Counted from the first letter of the stretch, positions 8,520 to 17,628 are shown. The stretch is DNA of 64,000 bases from Microbacterium aurugineum (GCF_023101205.1 NZ_CP078078.1:2365411-2429410); one strand, 5' to 3'. Numbers and translations are program-made. Notes: generated from the letters alone by a model not told the origin.

Positions 8520-9860
8520 AGTGAGACACTGCCCGGCGACGACGCCGACCTGATCATCCGCGGCGGCCGCATCCACACCCTCGACGGGACGGACTCCATC
8601 GCCCACACCCTCGCCGTGCGAAACGGCGTGATCGTCGCCGTGGACGACGCCGTCGCACCGCTCCGAGCGCGCACCACCCTCGAACTCGACGGGCGCACCG
8701 CAATCCCCGGCATCAACGACGCCCATCTGCACGCCGCCTGGCTCGGCGCGCGCTGGCCGCACCTGTTCTTCTCCGACACGTCATCCGCAGAGCAGCCGTC
8801 CGGGCGTCTCGTATCGAGCCGGGAAGAGCGGCGCACCGCCCTTCTCCGCGCATGGAGCCTCCTCGCCGAACGCGGCATCACGAGCTACACCGAGCCCGGG
8901 ATCGGCCCGGGAGAGGACGCCGGCGAGACCGGCTGCTTCGGCACGGCCATGCTCGACACCTACGGCGAGCTGCACCGCGAAGGCGCCCAGACCTCGCGCG
9001 TGACCCTGCTTCGACTGTTCGGCACGATCGACGGCGAGAGCACACTGGAGGACTTCGAGCGCGGCATCCGCACCCCTGCGCCGACACACGACCCCCGGTG
9101 GCTCGCGATCCCCGGGGTCAAGATCTTCGCCGACGGCATCCCGCCGATGGCCACCGCCTGGGTCGAGGAGCCCTACACGGACGGCAGCACCGGCGCCCTG
9201 CTCACGCGGGGCGGGGATGATCCGCTCTCCGCGTTCCAGCGGATGGTGGAGCTCGCCGCCTCCCGCGGCATGCAGATCGCCGTGCATGCGACCGGCGACC
9301 GATCGATCTCGGAGTTCCTCGCCGTCCTGGAACGCCTCTCCGACGCGCCCCGGCCGCCCGCGCCCCACTACGTCGTCCACGGAGACCTGGCCACGCCCGA
9401 GCAGATCGCCCGGATGGGAAGGGTCGACGCCGGATTCGCCGTGCAGCCGCTGATCGCCGCGCACACGCACTCCTGGGCGGCGCTCCAGCTCGGCGAAGCA
9501 CGCCTCGCCGCCGCCTGGCCCCTGGCGGCGATGCTCACCTCCGGAACACTCACGACGGTGACGAGCGACTCGCCGATCGCGAGCCCGGACTGGCGGCTCG
9601 GCCTCGACGCCTCGCTCGGCCTGCTCGGCGAAGCCGGCGTCGCCGATGACGCGCGATCGCGCCGCCGCCTGCTGCGTTCGATGACGGTGGATGCCGCGCG
9701 ACAGGACGGCGCGTCCGCCTGGAAGGGAACGCTCGAGATCGGGAAGGTCGCCGATCTGACGATCCTCGATGAGGACCCCCTGACTCCCGGGCGTCCGTTC
9801 TCCTCCCTCGAGGTCGAGCGCACGATGGTCGACGGCCGCACGGTGTTCACCCGCGAGTGA
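8517..9860 (+). CDS. YtcJ-like metal-dependent amidohydrolase, compact form
   Basis: A 447-residue Amidohydro_3 superfamily member. It starts with the small beta domain (DLIIRGGRIHTLDG), followed by the metal-binding HLH in NDAHLHAAW, a lysine-bearing segment (VKIFADG), VHATGD, VVHGD and the late SDSP motif. It probably hydrolyses an amide, ester or imine bond in the cytoplasm; substrate unknown. Most YtcJ-like proteins are about 530-550 residues (a second one is at 50211); this one is about 100 shorter, mostly between the HLH motif and the next helix. The frame is open another 89 codons upstream, but the ATG at 8517 begins the conserved domain. Confidence 0.82.
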   Translation: MSETLPGDDADLIIRGGRIHTLDGTDSIAHTLAVRNGVIVAVDDAVAPLRARTTLELDGRTAIPGINDAHLHAAWLGARWPHLFFSDTSSAEQPSGRLVSSREERRTALLRAWSLLAERGITSYTEPGIGPGEDAGETGCFGTAMLDTYGELHREGAQTSRVTLLRLFGTIDGESTLEDFERGIRTPAPTHDPRWLAIPGVKIFADGIPPMATAWVEEPYTDGSTGALLTRGGDDPLSAFQRMVELAASRGMQIAVHATGDRSISEFLAVLERLSDAPRPPAPHYVVHGDLATPEQIARMGRVDAGFAVQPLIAAHTHSWAALQLGEARLAAAWPLAAMLTSGTLTTVTSDSPIASPDWRLGLDASLGLLGEAGVADDARSRRRLLRSMTVDAARQDGASAWKGTLEIGKVADLTILDEDPLTPGRPFSSLEVERTMVDGRTVFTRE

Positions 9861-9896
9861 GCTCTCGCACGACCGAACGCGGGTGCGCACGGAAAC

Positions 9897-9928
9897 GGCG
9901 GGCGGCATGTTCACGCATGCCGCCCGCC
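9897..9928 (+). terminator. Perfect 13-bp hairpin after the amidohydrolase gene
   Basis: Arms GGCGGGCGGCATG (9897-9909) and CATGCCGCCCGCC (9916-9928) pair fully around the 6-nt loop TTCACG, 36 bases beyond the stop codon. This is a strong terminator candidate between convergent genes. Confidence 0.8.
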
Positions 9929-9955
9929 TCTGATCCCCCTCGGACCAGTCCATGA

Positions 9956-9983
9956 CCCCGGCGCCGGTCCCCCGACGCCGGGG
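9956..9983 (-). terminator. Hairpin after the methyltransferase gene
   Basis: CCCCGGCG (9956-9963) and CGCCGGGG (9976-9983) pair around a 12-nt loop, just past the methyltransferase stop codon. Together with the hairpin at 9897 it separates the convergent pair. Confidence 0.65.
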
Positions 9984-9988
9984 TGGCC

Positions 9989-10978
9989 TCACACCGCGGT
10001 CGCCACGAGCACCCGGGGACTCCCCGGCAGAGCGACCTTCTCGCGCACTTCCCAGCCGGCATCGCTCAGCCAGCCACGCACCTGGGCCTCCGGATACACG
10101 ACGGTCCCGTCGATCACGAGGTACTCCCCCGCATGCAGGGCGTCGATCCCGCGCTGCGCCGGATCGTCGTCGAGGAAGAAGTCGAGCACGGTCAGAGTCG
10201 CCCCCGGCGCCGCCGCCGCTCGCAGATTGCGGAAGATCCGGGCGTTCTCCTCGGCGCCGAAGCGGTGGATGACGTGGTTCGCGAAGATCGCGTCGTAGGC
10301 GCCCTCCGGCGCGGCGGTCGCGGTGTCGGCGACCCCCACCACGGCACGATCGGCGACCCCGGCCGCGTCGACCGCCTCGGCGATCCCGTCTTCGAAGCCG
10401 GGTGCGTACAGGAACGTCGTCCGCAGCTCGGGATTGCGCGCCATCACCGACAGCGCGAAGTCGGCCGAGAGGCCGCCGAAGTCGAGCGCGTGGGTGGCAC
10501 CGGAGAGGTCGAGGTGACGGCCGAACTCCTGCGCGTGCAGGCGGTTGTACGTCATCACCCCCGCCATGAACGTCGCCCAGCGGGCGTCGTCCATCTGCAG
10601 ATCGCCGGGCTCGGTGGTGTCGACCGTGTGCGCGAACTGGAGCCAGTGCGGGTAGCTGATCTCATCGAGGAACGTCAGGAAGGGCGCGAGGTCGATCGCG
10701 GCATCGGCACCGGTCAGATACGCGGCGGCGTCCGGGGCGACGGCGTACCGCCCGTCCGTACGCACCAGGAGGCCCTTGGCCGCCATCGCATCGGCGAGCA
10801 GACGGGCGATGCGCTCGCTCACCCCGCACGTCTCGGCGATCGCCGCCACCGTGTCCGCTCCGCCGTCGACGGCACGGAAGAGGCCGATGCGGCTGGCGTG
10901 GAAGAGCTGCTTGGACGCCATGTACCCCGTGGCGATGTCGAGGATCCGTGCCGCATCCGCGGTGGGCGTGTCGGTCAT
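9989..10978 (-). CDS. SAM-dependent O-methyltransferase, family 2 type
   Basis: A 329-residue protein with the two-part build of small-molecule O-methyltransferases: a winged-helix/dimerisation region (1-95, with AETCGVSERIARLLADAM) and a Rossmann domain (about 160-325). The SAM loop reads ALDFGGLSADFA, a slight variant of the usual D-x-G-G-G. It is expected to methylate a hydroxyl of a small metabolite in the cytoplasm; substrate unknown. The ATG at 10978 has GGAAAGG upstream; the longer open frame to 11128 lacks a ribosome site and would overlap the neighbouring hydrolase gene. An imperfect palindrome lies 20 bp upstream. Confidence 0.82.
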   Translation of the reverse strand: MTDTPTADAARILDIATGYMASKQLFHASRIGLFRAVDGGADTVAAIAETCGVSERIARLLADAMAAKGLLVRTDGRYAVAPDAAAYLTGADAAIDLAPFLTFLDEISYPHWLQFAHTVDTTEPGDLQMDDARWATFMAGVMTYNRLHAQEFGRHLDLSGATHALDFGGLSADFALSVMARNPELRTTFLYAPGFEDGIAEAVDAAGVADRAVVGVADTATAAPEGAYDAIFANHVIHRFGAEENARIFRNLRAAAAPGATLTVLDFFLDDDPAQRGIDALHAGEYLVIDGTVVYPEAQVRGWLSDAGWEVREKVALPGSPRVLVATAV

Positions 10979-10997
10979 GTGTGGGCCTTTCCCTATA

Positions 10998-11023
10998 TTT
11001 CTACGATTGTTGGAATTAAACGG
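10998..11023. promoter_or_regulatory. Candidate operator (site A) upstream of the methyltransferase
   Basis: This 26-bp stretch starts TTTCTACGATTG and ends GGAATTAAACGG. Aligned with 21465-21489, with a one-base gap, about 20 of 26 positions agree, including TTTCTA and the final AACGG. Both sites lie upstream of a minus-strand gene in the same orientation. The TTCTAC-N4-GTNGAA symmetry suggests a dimeric regulator. Confidence 0.4.
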
Positions 11024-11051
11024 CAGAGGTGTTCCCGGTCGCGGTTGCGGC

Positions 11052-11750
11052 TCAGTCGGCCAGGAAGTCCCGCACGGCGGCACGGAACTCCGCCGTGTGC
11101 AGGGCGGAGAGGTGATTGCCGGGGACACGTTGCACGCGGGCGCTCGGGAGCAGCCGCGCGAGGTCGTCGATCCCGGCCGCCATCGGATCGTCGGTGCCGC
11201 CCAGCAGCAGCACGGGCACGGCGATTCCCTCGGCCCGTGGCACGAACGGCTCTGCGGCGAGGCCCTCGATCAGGTCGATCAGATCGTGCGGACGGTTGCC
11301 GGACGACGACGCCATGTGCACGATCATGCCCGTGAGGGGATCCGTCGGCATGGCGCCACCGTCGACCGCGGCGCGCGCGGCCGCGAAGTCGACCTGCGCG
11401 AACGGCTCCCCCGCGCTGAGACCGCCGAGCACCAGGCGGTGCACGGAGACGCGCGGATGCGCCGCCAGATCCCACGCGAGGCGAGCCCCGAGTGAGTATC
11501 CGACCAGGTCGATCTCGTCGCTGCCGACGGCCGAGGCGAGTGCGTCCAGCACTGCGGTCGTGGGCGCCGTGCCGAGTGCCGGGCTCTCACCGTGCGCCGG
11601 GAGGTCGACCACCAGGCGGGGACGGTCGCCGACGACGCCGGCCCACTCGTGATCCGGCCAATCCTGCGCTCCGCGCGACGCGAGGCCGTGCAGGAACACG
11701 ACAGGACGCCCGGTGCCCTGGTGGCGCTCGTGGAACAGGGATGAGGTCAT
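11052..11750 (-). CDS. Alpha/beta-hydrolase
   Basis: A 232-residue alpha/beta-hydrolase: oxyanion-hole motif FLHGLASRG near residue 20, nucleophile elbow VGYSLGARLA (serine near 91), acid residue probably in LLGGTDDPMA and histidine in VPGNHLSAL. Substrate is unknown. The ATG at 11750 is preceded by GAGAGGA; upstream frame extension runs into the TetR gene and is rejected. It lies 34 bp downstream of that TetR gene and is probably co-transcribed with it, so the regulator's ligand may be its substrate or product. Confidence 0.8.
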   Translation of the reverse strand: MTSSLFHERHQGTGRPVVFLHGLASRGAQDWPDHEWAGVVGDRPRLVVDLPAHGESPALGTAPTTAVLDALASAVGSDEIDLVGYSLGARLAWDLAAHPRVSVHRLVLGGLSAGEPFAQVDFAAARAAVDGGAMPTDPLTGMIVHMASSSGNRPHDLIDLIEGLAAEPFVPRAEGIAVPVLLLGGTDDPMAAGIDDLARLLPSARVQRVPGNHLSALHTAEFRAAVRDFLAD

Positions 11751-11784
11751 GACGCGCCGTCCTCTCGGACCCGGCGCGCCGTGC

Positions 11785-12372
11785 TCAGCGCAGGCGTGCC
11801 AGGAACTGGTCGATGTAGGTCTCGTAGTCGGCGATCCGCTCGCCGTCGGGGTACATGAGGTTGATGACGGTCGCACCGACCGCCGCCGAGATGTACTCGT
11901 TCGCGAGCGGACCGTAGTCCTGATCGCGGATCGACCCCTCGTCCCGCGCGGCCTCCATCCGCTCGATGAGAGAAGCACGCCAGGACGCCAGGTGTCCGCG
12001 ATACAGCTCGGCCAGCGACTCGTTCGCCATGGCGTACTCCCACAGCGCGAGCAGCACCCGCCCCGCGGCGATCTGCTCCTGATCGCGAGGGATCGTCGCC
12101 TGCAGGAACCCCCGCAGCGCGGCATCCGCGGACGTCGGCTCCTCGCCGGCGGCCTGCACGCCCTCGGACATCTGCTGGAGTATCGTCTCGAACGTCGCCG
12201 CGACGATGCTCTCCTTGCCCGGGAAGTAGTGCTTCAGCGCACCGTTCGCGAAGCCGGCCTCCGCCGCGATGCTGCGCATGGTCGCGGCCTCGAAGCCACC
12301 CTTCAAGATGATGCTCTTGGCGACCTCGACGATGTCCCGTCGACGCTGGTCGTGATCGATGATCTTCGGCAT
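11785..12372 (-). CDS. TetR-family transcriptional regulator
   Basis: A 195-residue TetR protein starting MPKIIDHDQRRRDIVEVA with the helix-turn-helix at about 25-50 (MRSIAAEAGFANGALKHYF), then a helical ligand-binding domain. The ATG at 12372 follows GGAAGGA. The N-terminal style closely resembles the TetR proteins at 31334 and 58585 of this window. It precedes a small alpha/beta-hydrolase and follows the peptide-type ABC ATPase by 47 bp, so it may control the hydrolase, the transporter or itself. No clear palindrome is visible just upstream. Confidence 0.88.
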   Translation of the reverse strand: MPKIIDHDQRRRDIVEVAKSIILKGGFEAATMRSIAAEAGFANGALKHYFPGKESIVAATFETILQQMSEGVQAAGEEPTSADAALRGFLQATIPRDQEQIAAGRVLLALWEYAMANESLAELYRGHLASWRASLIERMEAARDEGSIRDQDYGPLANEYISAAVGATVINLMYPDGERIADYETYIDQFLARLR

Positions 12373-12419
12373 GAGGTCCTTCCGGCCGATTCCGAGGCAT
12401 GGAGTGATCGGGCCTGGAG

Positions 12420-13253
12420 CTACCGTACCGCCGCATCGCGCACCTCCCGCAGAGCGAGCCACTGGGCACGTCGCTGACGCTGCGCGACCGGGTCGGCGAC
12501 GGGCGAGGCGAGGCGCAGCCGCTCGGAGTACGGATGCTGCGGGGCACGGGTGACCTGCTCCCCCTCGCCGACCTCGACGAGCTCTCCGCGGTACATGACC
12601 GCCACGCGGTGACAGACGCGGCGCACGACTCCGAGGTCATGAGAGACGAAGAGGTAGGCCACGCCGGTGTCGCGCTGCAGCTCGATGAACAGATCGAGGA
12701 TCGTCGCCTGCGTGGTGAGGTCGAGGGCGCTGACGGGCTCGTCGCACACGATGAGGCGCGGGCCGCGGACGAGGGCTCGGGCGATCGCGATGCGCTGACG
12801 CTGGCCGCCGGAGAACTCGCTGGGATAGCGATCCATGGCCGACTCCGGCAAGCGCACGCGGTCGAGCATCTCGCGCACCTTCGCCTCGGCGGCTCTCGTG
12901 CCGATACCGGTGGTGAGCAGCGGTTCGGCGAGGATGTCGCCGATCGTCATCGCGGGGTTGAGCGATCCGTACGGGTCTTGGAAGACGACCTGTACGTCAT
13001 CGGCGAGCGCACGCCGGGCACGGCCGCCGAGCCTGCTGATCTCCCTGCCGTCGAAGCGGATGCTCCCGCCCGTGACGGGTGCGAGGCCGAGGATCGCCTT
13101 GCCGAGCGTCGACTTCCCCGAGCCGGATTCTCCGACGAGGCCCAGGCACTCGCCCGGCGCGATGTCGAGGGAGACGCCGTGCAGCGCGCGGAAGGCGTGT
13201 CGGCCACGGCCGTACTCCACGACCAGGTCGTCGACTTCGAGCAGGGCGCTCAT
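12420..13253 (-). CDS. Oligopeptide-type ABC importer ATPase, DppF/OppF-like
   Basis: A 277-residue ATPase energising the importer encoded at 13250-17628. Walker A (GESGSGKSTLGKA near 40-50), signature FSGGQRQR, Walker B LIVCDEP and the H-loop SHDLG are intact. The C-terminus keeps the HPYSERLRLASP element of the DppF/OppF group, though it is shorter than average and lacks an obvious cysteine cluster. Its ATG overlaps the stop codon of the upstream fusion gene by 4 bp, suggesting translational coupling. Confidence 0.92.
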   Translation of the reverse strand: MSALLEVDDLVVEYGRGRHAFRALHGVSLDIAPGECLGLVGESGSGKSTLGKAILGLAPVTGGSIRFDGREISRLGGRARRALADDVQVVFQDPYGSLNPAMTIGDILAEPLLTTGIGTRAAEAKVREMLDRVRLPESAMDRYPSEFSGGQRQRIAIARALVRGPRLIVCDEPVSALDLTTQATILDLFIELQRDTGVAYLFVSHDLGVVRRVCHRVAVMYRGELVEVGEGEQVTRAPQHPYSERLRLASPVADPVAQRQRRAQWLALREVRDAAVR

Positions 13254-15085
13254 GCGGTCACCTCCGTTCCGGTACGGTCGAGTTCGGCGCGGCCCTCCGC
13301 ATCGTCCAGGGACGCGGCGATCAGTTCGCGTGTGTATTCCTCGGCGGGTGACGCGAACAGCGAGTCGACCGGTCCTGTCTCGACGACGTCACCGCCGCGC
13401 ATCACGATCACCCGGTCGCAGATGTCGGCCACGACGCCGAAGTTGTGGGTCACGATCAGCAGGGCCATGCCGTACTCGGCCTGCAGCTCTCGCAGGAGTT
13501 CGAGCACCTCGGCCTGCACCGTCACGTCGAGCGCCGTGGTCGGCTCGTCGGCCACGAGCAGAGACGGCTTGCCCGCGATCGCGCCGGCGATGAGCACGCG
13601 CTGCGCCATACCGCCCGAGACCTGGTGGGGGTAGCTGCGCATGACACGGTCGGGGTCAGTGAGGCCGACGCGCAGGAGCATCGCACGCGCCCGCTCCCTG
13701 GCCTCCGCCTTGCGGAGCCCGTGGGTGCGGCGCAGCGGCTCGATGAGCTGGTGGCCGATCGTGTACGACGGGTCGAGGTTGCTCATCGGTTCCTGGGGCA
13801 CGTAGCCGATCTCACGTCCGAGCAGAGCGTGTCGCTGCTTCGGCGTCGCTCTCGTCACGTCGGCCCCGCCCACCCAGATGGCGTCGGCGGTCGCGCGCCC
13901 GCTGGACGGCAGCAGGTCGAGCACCGAGAACACGGTCTGCGACTTGCCGGAACCCGACTCGCCCACGATGCCGACGACCTCACCTGGTGCCACGTCGAGG
14001 GTGACGCCGTGCACGACCTCGGTCTCGCCGGTCGGGGTGGCGTGCACGACCCGCAGGTTCTCGACGCGCAGCGCGGACTCCTCTGCGGTGTGCTGCGCGC
14101 TTCCGGTCGCGGGGGCGAGCGGCGTCGCGGTCCCGGCGGTGGTACCGGCAGCCGTGCCTGCACCGGTACCGGCAGCGGTGCCGGCGGCCGTGCCGGACTG
14201 GCGGGAGACGCGCGGCGTGCGCACCTGCACCAGCTCGGCGAGCGTGGATCCCATGATCGCGAGCACCGCGATCGTGAGTCCGAGAGCGGCCGAGGGCCAC
14301 AGCAGCATGAGCGGGTACGTGAGCATAAGGCGGAAGCCCTCGAGCATCATCGCGCCCCAGCTGGGCACGTTGGAGTCGCCGATGCCGAGGAACTGGAGAC
14401 CGGCCTGCATGCCCATCGCGATGCCGGCAGTGAGGGCGGTCTGGATGATGACCGGCGGATACACGGCCTTGATGACGTGGCGGAAGATGATGCGTCCGTC
14501 GGACAAGCCCGACACGCGAGCGGCGTCGATGTAGGGCTCGCCGCGCACGGCCAGGGTCTGAGAGCGCGCGATGCGGAAGTAGCCGGGAACCATGAACACA
14601 CCGACGGTGGCCATGAGCAGTTCGAAGTTGTTGCGGCTGCCCGCGGCGACCACGAGCAGGATGATCATTCCGGGGATCGACTGGAGAGCATCGCTGATCC
14701 AGGTGGCGATGCGGTCGAACGCGCCGCCGAAGTAACCGGCTGCGACGCCGGACGGCACACCGATCACGAGCGCGGTGACGATCGTGATGAGCGCGCCCCA
14801 CAGGGTCGTGCGCGTGCCGTAGATGAGTCGGCTCAGGATGTCCCGGCCGGTCGAGTCGCCGCCCAGGAGGTGCTCGGGCCCGGGAGGCGCCTTGGCCGCG
14901 GCGAGGTCGACGAAGTTCGGGTCCATCGGCGCGAGCAGGGGTGCGAAGACCCCGACGAGCACGATGAGCAGGAAGATCGCCAGCGGGATGTATCCGCCGG
15001 GGTGACGGAGAAAGCGGCGGAAGAGGCTCGAGCGTCGCTTCTGCGCCGCTCGGTCGAAGGCGACCCGGATGTCTGTGGTGGTCAT
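13250..15085 (-). CDS. Fused peptide-type ABC permease (DppC-like) and ATPase (DppD-like)
   Basis: One 611-residue chain joins two subunits that are separate in the classical Dpp system. Residues 1-295 are a DppC-like permease with about six membrane segments and the cytoplasmic EAA-like loop. Residues 300-335 form a Gly/Thr/Ala repeat linker. Residues 340-590 are an ATPase with Walker A GESGSGKSQT, signature VSGGMAQR (a common DppD variant) and Walker B LLVADEP. The ATG at 15085 overlaps the upstream permease stop (ATGA). The longer open frame to 16213 is only a shadow of that permease. Such fusions occur in actinobacterial peptide/nickel-type importers. Confidence 0.92.
   Translation of the reverse strand: MTTTDIRVAFDRAAQKRRSSLFRRFLRHPGGYIPLAIFLLIVLVGVFAPLLAPMDPNFVDLAAAKAPPGPEHLLGGDSTGRDILSRLIYGTRTTLWGALITIVTALVIGVPSGVAAGYFGGAFDRIATWISDALQSIPGMIILLVVAAGSRNNFELLMATVGVFMVPGYFRIARSQTLAVRGEPYIDAARVSGLSDGRIIFRHVIKAVYPPVIIQTALTAGIAMGMQAGLQFLGIGDSNVPSWGAMMLEGFRLMLTYPLMLLWPSAALGLTIAVLAIMGSTLAELVQVRTPRVSRQSGTAAGTAAGTGAGTAAGTTAGTATPLAPATGSAQHTAEESALRVENLRVVHATPTGETEVVHGVTLDVAPGEVVGIVGESGSGKSQTVFSVLDLLPSSGRATADAIWVGGADVTRATPKQRHALLGREIGYVPQEPMSNLDPSYTIGHQLIEPLRRTHGLRKAEARERARAMLLRVGLTDPDRVMRSYPHQVSGGMAQRVLIAGAIAGKPSLLVADEPTTALDVTVQAEVLELLRELQAEYGMALLIVTHNFGVVADICDRVIVMRGGDVVETGPVDSLFASPAEEYTRELIAASLDDAEGRAELDRTGTEVTA
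14124..14203 (-). repeat. In-frame repetitive linker DNA inside the ABC fusion gene
   Basis: Short units built on GGTACCGGCAGC and GGTGCCGGC variants encode a Gly-Thr-Ala-Ala-Gly linker between the permease and ATPase domains. Repeat-slippage length variation would keep the frame if in multiples of three. Confidence 0.7.
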
Positions 15086-16023
15086 GCGACGCGCACCTTC
15101 GGGTTGATCCAGCCGAGCACGAGGTCGAGCAGGAGGTTGATGAGGACGACGAAGACGATCGAGATGACCGTGATGCCGAGGAGCATCGGGATGTCGCCGT
15201 TCTGCGAGGACTGGTTGGTGAGCTGTCCGAGACCGGGGAGGCTGAAGATCTGCTCGACCACGATCGCGCCGGACAGCAGCCCCACGAACATCAGGGCGAT
15301 GACGGTGAGGGCGGCGGGCGAGGCGTTGCGGAGGATGTGCAGGTTGACCCGGGTGGCGGAGAGACCCCGGCTGCGAAGCGTGCGCACCCAGTCCTGGCGG
15401 CTCTGCGCGATCACGGCGTTGCGCAGCTGCTCGGCGACGGCAACGATGCCGCCGAGGGCGAGCGAGATCGCCGGGAGGGTGATGGAGCGCAGCCATCCGT
15501 CCACGGATTGCGTCGGCGGCACGTAGCCGACGGCCGGGAACCACTTCAGCTGCACCGCGAGCCACATCACGAGCACGAGGCTCACCCAGAAGCCGGGGAG
15601 AGCGAAGAGCACGACCGAGATGCCCTTGATCACGCGGTCGAACCAGGTGCCGGGGCGGAGTCCGGTGATCATCCCGAACGTGACGCCGACGACCGCGGTG
15701 ATCAGCGTCGCGAACGTCACCACCGACAGGGTGACGGGGACCTTGATCGCGAGCTGTGCGCTGACGGGCTGGAAGTTGCGCCAGGAGACGCCGAAGTCGA
15801 GCAGAACCGCGTGCGAGAGCCAGTCCCAGAACTGCACGAGGAGCGGACGGTCGAGGCCGATCTTCTCGGCGAGCGCCGCCTGCTGAGCCGGACTCGCCGT
15901 GGTGCCCAGAAGCGAGGCCGTCGGGTCGCTGATGGCGAGATGGGCCAGGAAGAAGGTGCCGATCGAGACCGCGACGAGCAGGAGGATGCCGGACAGCACC
16001 CGCTTCGCCGTGAACAGGAACAT
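15082..16023 (-). CDS. Peptide-type ABC permease, DppB-like
   Basis: A 313-residue inner membrane permease with about six transmembrane helices: the first at 8-30, a large external loop at 35-95 and the EAA-type loop (RTLRSRGLSATRVNLHILR) near 205-225. It pairs with the permease half of the downstream fusion to form the import channel. Start ATG at 16023; its stop overlaps the next ATG. It lies 75 bp downstream of the substrate-binding protein gene, with a strong hairpin in the gap. Confidence 0.93.
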   Translation of the reverse strand: MFLFTAKRVLSGILLLVAVSIGTFFLAHLAISDPTASLLGTTASPAQQAALAEKIGLDRPLLVQFWDWLSHAVLLDFGVSWRNFQPVSAQLAIKVPVTLSVVTFATLITAVVGVTFGMITGLRPGTWFDRVIKGISVVLFALPGFWVSLVLVMWLAVQLKWFPAVGYVPPTQSVDGWLRSITLPAISLALGGIVAVAEQLRNAVIAQSRQDWVRTLRSRGLSATRVNLHILRNASPAALTVIALMFVGLLSGAIVVEQIFSLPGLGQLTNQSSQNGDIPMLLGITVISIVFVVLINLLLDLVLGWINPKVRVA

Positions 16024-16061
16024 GGGGACCTCTCGGAGGATGGGGTCGGAGGGGGAAGGTT

Positions 16062-16093
16062 GCCGGGGCGGCCGGTGTCGCGGCCGCCCCGGC
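16062..16093 (-). terminator. Intercistronic hairpin between binding-protein and permease genes
   Basis: GCCGGGGCGGCC (16062-16073) pairs perfectly with GGCCGCCCCGGC (16082-16093) around an 8-nt loop. In importer operons such a hairpin after the binding-protein gene commonly causes partial termination or mRNA 3' end protection, giving more binding protein than permease. That role is inferred. Confidence 0.7.
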
Positions 16094-16098
16094 GGGCG

Positions 16099-17628
16099 TC
16101 AGCCCTGGGTGATGTAGCGGAGCGTCGGGAACATCATGCCCACGACGGGCTGCAGCTGGATGCCGGGCGCCGTGTAGTAGATGTTGTTCGCCTGGTACCA
16201 GACCGACCACCACGCCTGGTCGACGAGAGCCTTGTTGAGCTCCTTGACGGCGTCGGTCTGCGCGTCGCCGCGCTCGGTCTGCACCTTCTCGACGAGAGGA
16301 GCGATGACCTCGTTCTCCGCATAGTCAGGCGCGGGGTTGAACCACTGCGCGCTGGTCACCTGGCGGGCGACGGTGGCGACATCATTGCCGTCCATCGCGA
16401 GGAACGAGATGAACATCGGGTAGTTCGGCGCGTTCAACTGGTAGTCGGGCATCTGCATGTTGTCCCACGTGACCTTCACGCCGAGCTCGTTGAGCGCCTG
16501 CTCGGCCGAGGGCTTCCACATCTCGAAGATGGGCGACATCGGCATCGAGATCTCGAAGCCGTCGGGGTAGCCGGCGTCCGCCAGCAATTGCTTGGCCTTG
16601 TCCATGTTGTAGGCGTAGGTGTCGTTGAGCGACGGATCGTTGATGGGGCCGCCGTCGGGGAACACCTGGTTGGTGGCGACGCCCGCTCCGCTGCCGACCG
16701 CGGCGAGGACCGCCGCTCCGTCGAAGGCGTAGTTCAGCGCCTGCCGCACCTCGAGCTTGCCGAGCGGCTCGCTCTTCACGCCTGTGTGGTCGGTGATGAC
16801 GAGGCCCGCCCATCCGGACACGCGTTCGGCGGTGTTCCACCCCTGCTGCTTCGCCTGCTCGAGGTTGGCGACGTCGCCGTACTGCACGTTGATCTGGCCG
16901 CTGAGCATGGCGTTGTGACGGGCGGTGGCATCGGTGATCGGGAAGATCGCGAGCTCGGAGAAGGGATACGCGTCGGCGTCCCAGTGGTCGGCGGTCTTGG
17001 TGAAGTGGTACTCGGCACCGGCGACGCTCGTCGTGCTGTCGAGGACGTAGGGGCCGGAGCCGATGGGCTCGCTGCCCAGCGTGCCCGCTTCGATGGCGGC
17101 CGGGGAGGCGACGTAGCTGCGTCCGAGACCCATGAAGTAGAGGATCGTGTCGTCGCGCTGCGTGAGGGCGATGCGGACGGTGTCGTCGTCGACCTTCTCG
17201 AAGGAGGCGACGTTGACGTAGGCCTCACTCGAGCGCGCACCCGCCTTGAGGTACTCGAGGCTCGTGATCACGGCGTCGACATCGACCGGGGTGCCGTCGC
17301 TGAACACGGCGTCGGTGCGGATGTCGAGGTCGATGCTGAGGTCGTCGTCGGCGACGGTCCACTCGGTGGCGAGTGAGGGGATCGGTTCGCCGTCGGCGTC
17401 GAGGGCGATCAGAGCGTCGTAGACGGCGGAGAGATACGGGCCGTCGAAGCCGATGTCGGCGAGCGAGGGATCCCACGACGTGACGTCGAGGAAGTTCCCG
17501 ATGTTGAGGGCAGCGGGGCTGTCGACCCCGCTGCCCTCGGACGGCGAGGGCGACGCGCCGCCACTGCAGCTGGTGAGGGCGAGCGTCACGGCGACAGCCG
17601 CGGCGAGCGCGAGGGGCATTCGTTTCAT
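16099..17628 (-). CDS. Extracytoplasmic solute-binding lipoprotein, family 5 (peptide type)
   Basis: A 509-residue SBP_bac_5 family protein. The N-terminus has a lysine/arginine start, a hydrophobic core and a lipobox LTSC, with lipidation at Cys21, followed by a Ser/Gly-rich spacer. The mature part has the family's two-lobe pattern (for example SLATEWTVADDDLSIDLDIR). It should capture peptides or another oligomeric or metal-chelate solute outside the membrane and deliver it to the permeases encoded downstream. No local enzyme clearly identifies the ligand. ATG at 17628 follows a GAGAAGGAA element. Confidence 0.92.
   Translation of the reverse strand: MKRMPLALAAAVAVTLALTSCSGGASPSPSEGSGVDSPAALNIGNFLDVTSWDPSLADIGFDGPYLSAVYDALIALDADGEPIPSLATEWTVADDDLSIDLDIRTDAVFSDGTPVDVDAVITSLEYLKAGARSSEAYVNVASFEKVDDDTVRIALTQRDDTILYFMGLGRSYVASPAAIEAGTLGSEPIGSGPYVLDSTTSVAGAEYHFTKTADHWDADAYPFSELAIFPITDATARHNAMLSGQINVQYGDVANLEQAKQQGWNTAERVSGWAGLVITDHTGVKSEPLGKLEVRQALNYAFDGAAVLAAVGSGAGVATNQVFPDGGPINDPSLNDTYAYNMDKAKQLLADAGYPDGFEISMPMSPIFEMWKPSAEQALNELGVKVTWDNMQMPDYQLNAPNYPMFISFLAMDGNDVATVARQVTSAQWFNPAPDYAENEVIAPLVEKVQTERGDAQTDAVKELNKALVDQAWWSVWYQANNIYYTAPGIQLQPVVGMMFPTLRYITQG

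Noticed and set aside
13250..16213. 987-codon frame read as one very long transporter
   Set aside because: The first 376 codons are out of frame with the DppB-like gene that occupies that DNA; the true protein starts at 15085 in an ATGA overlap.
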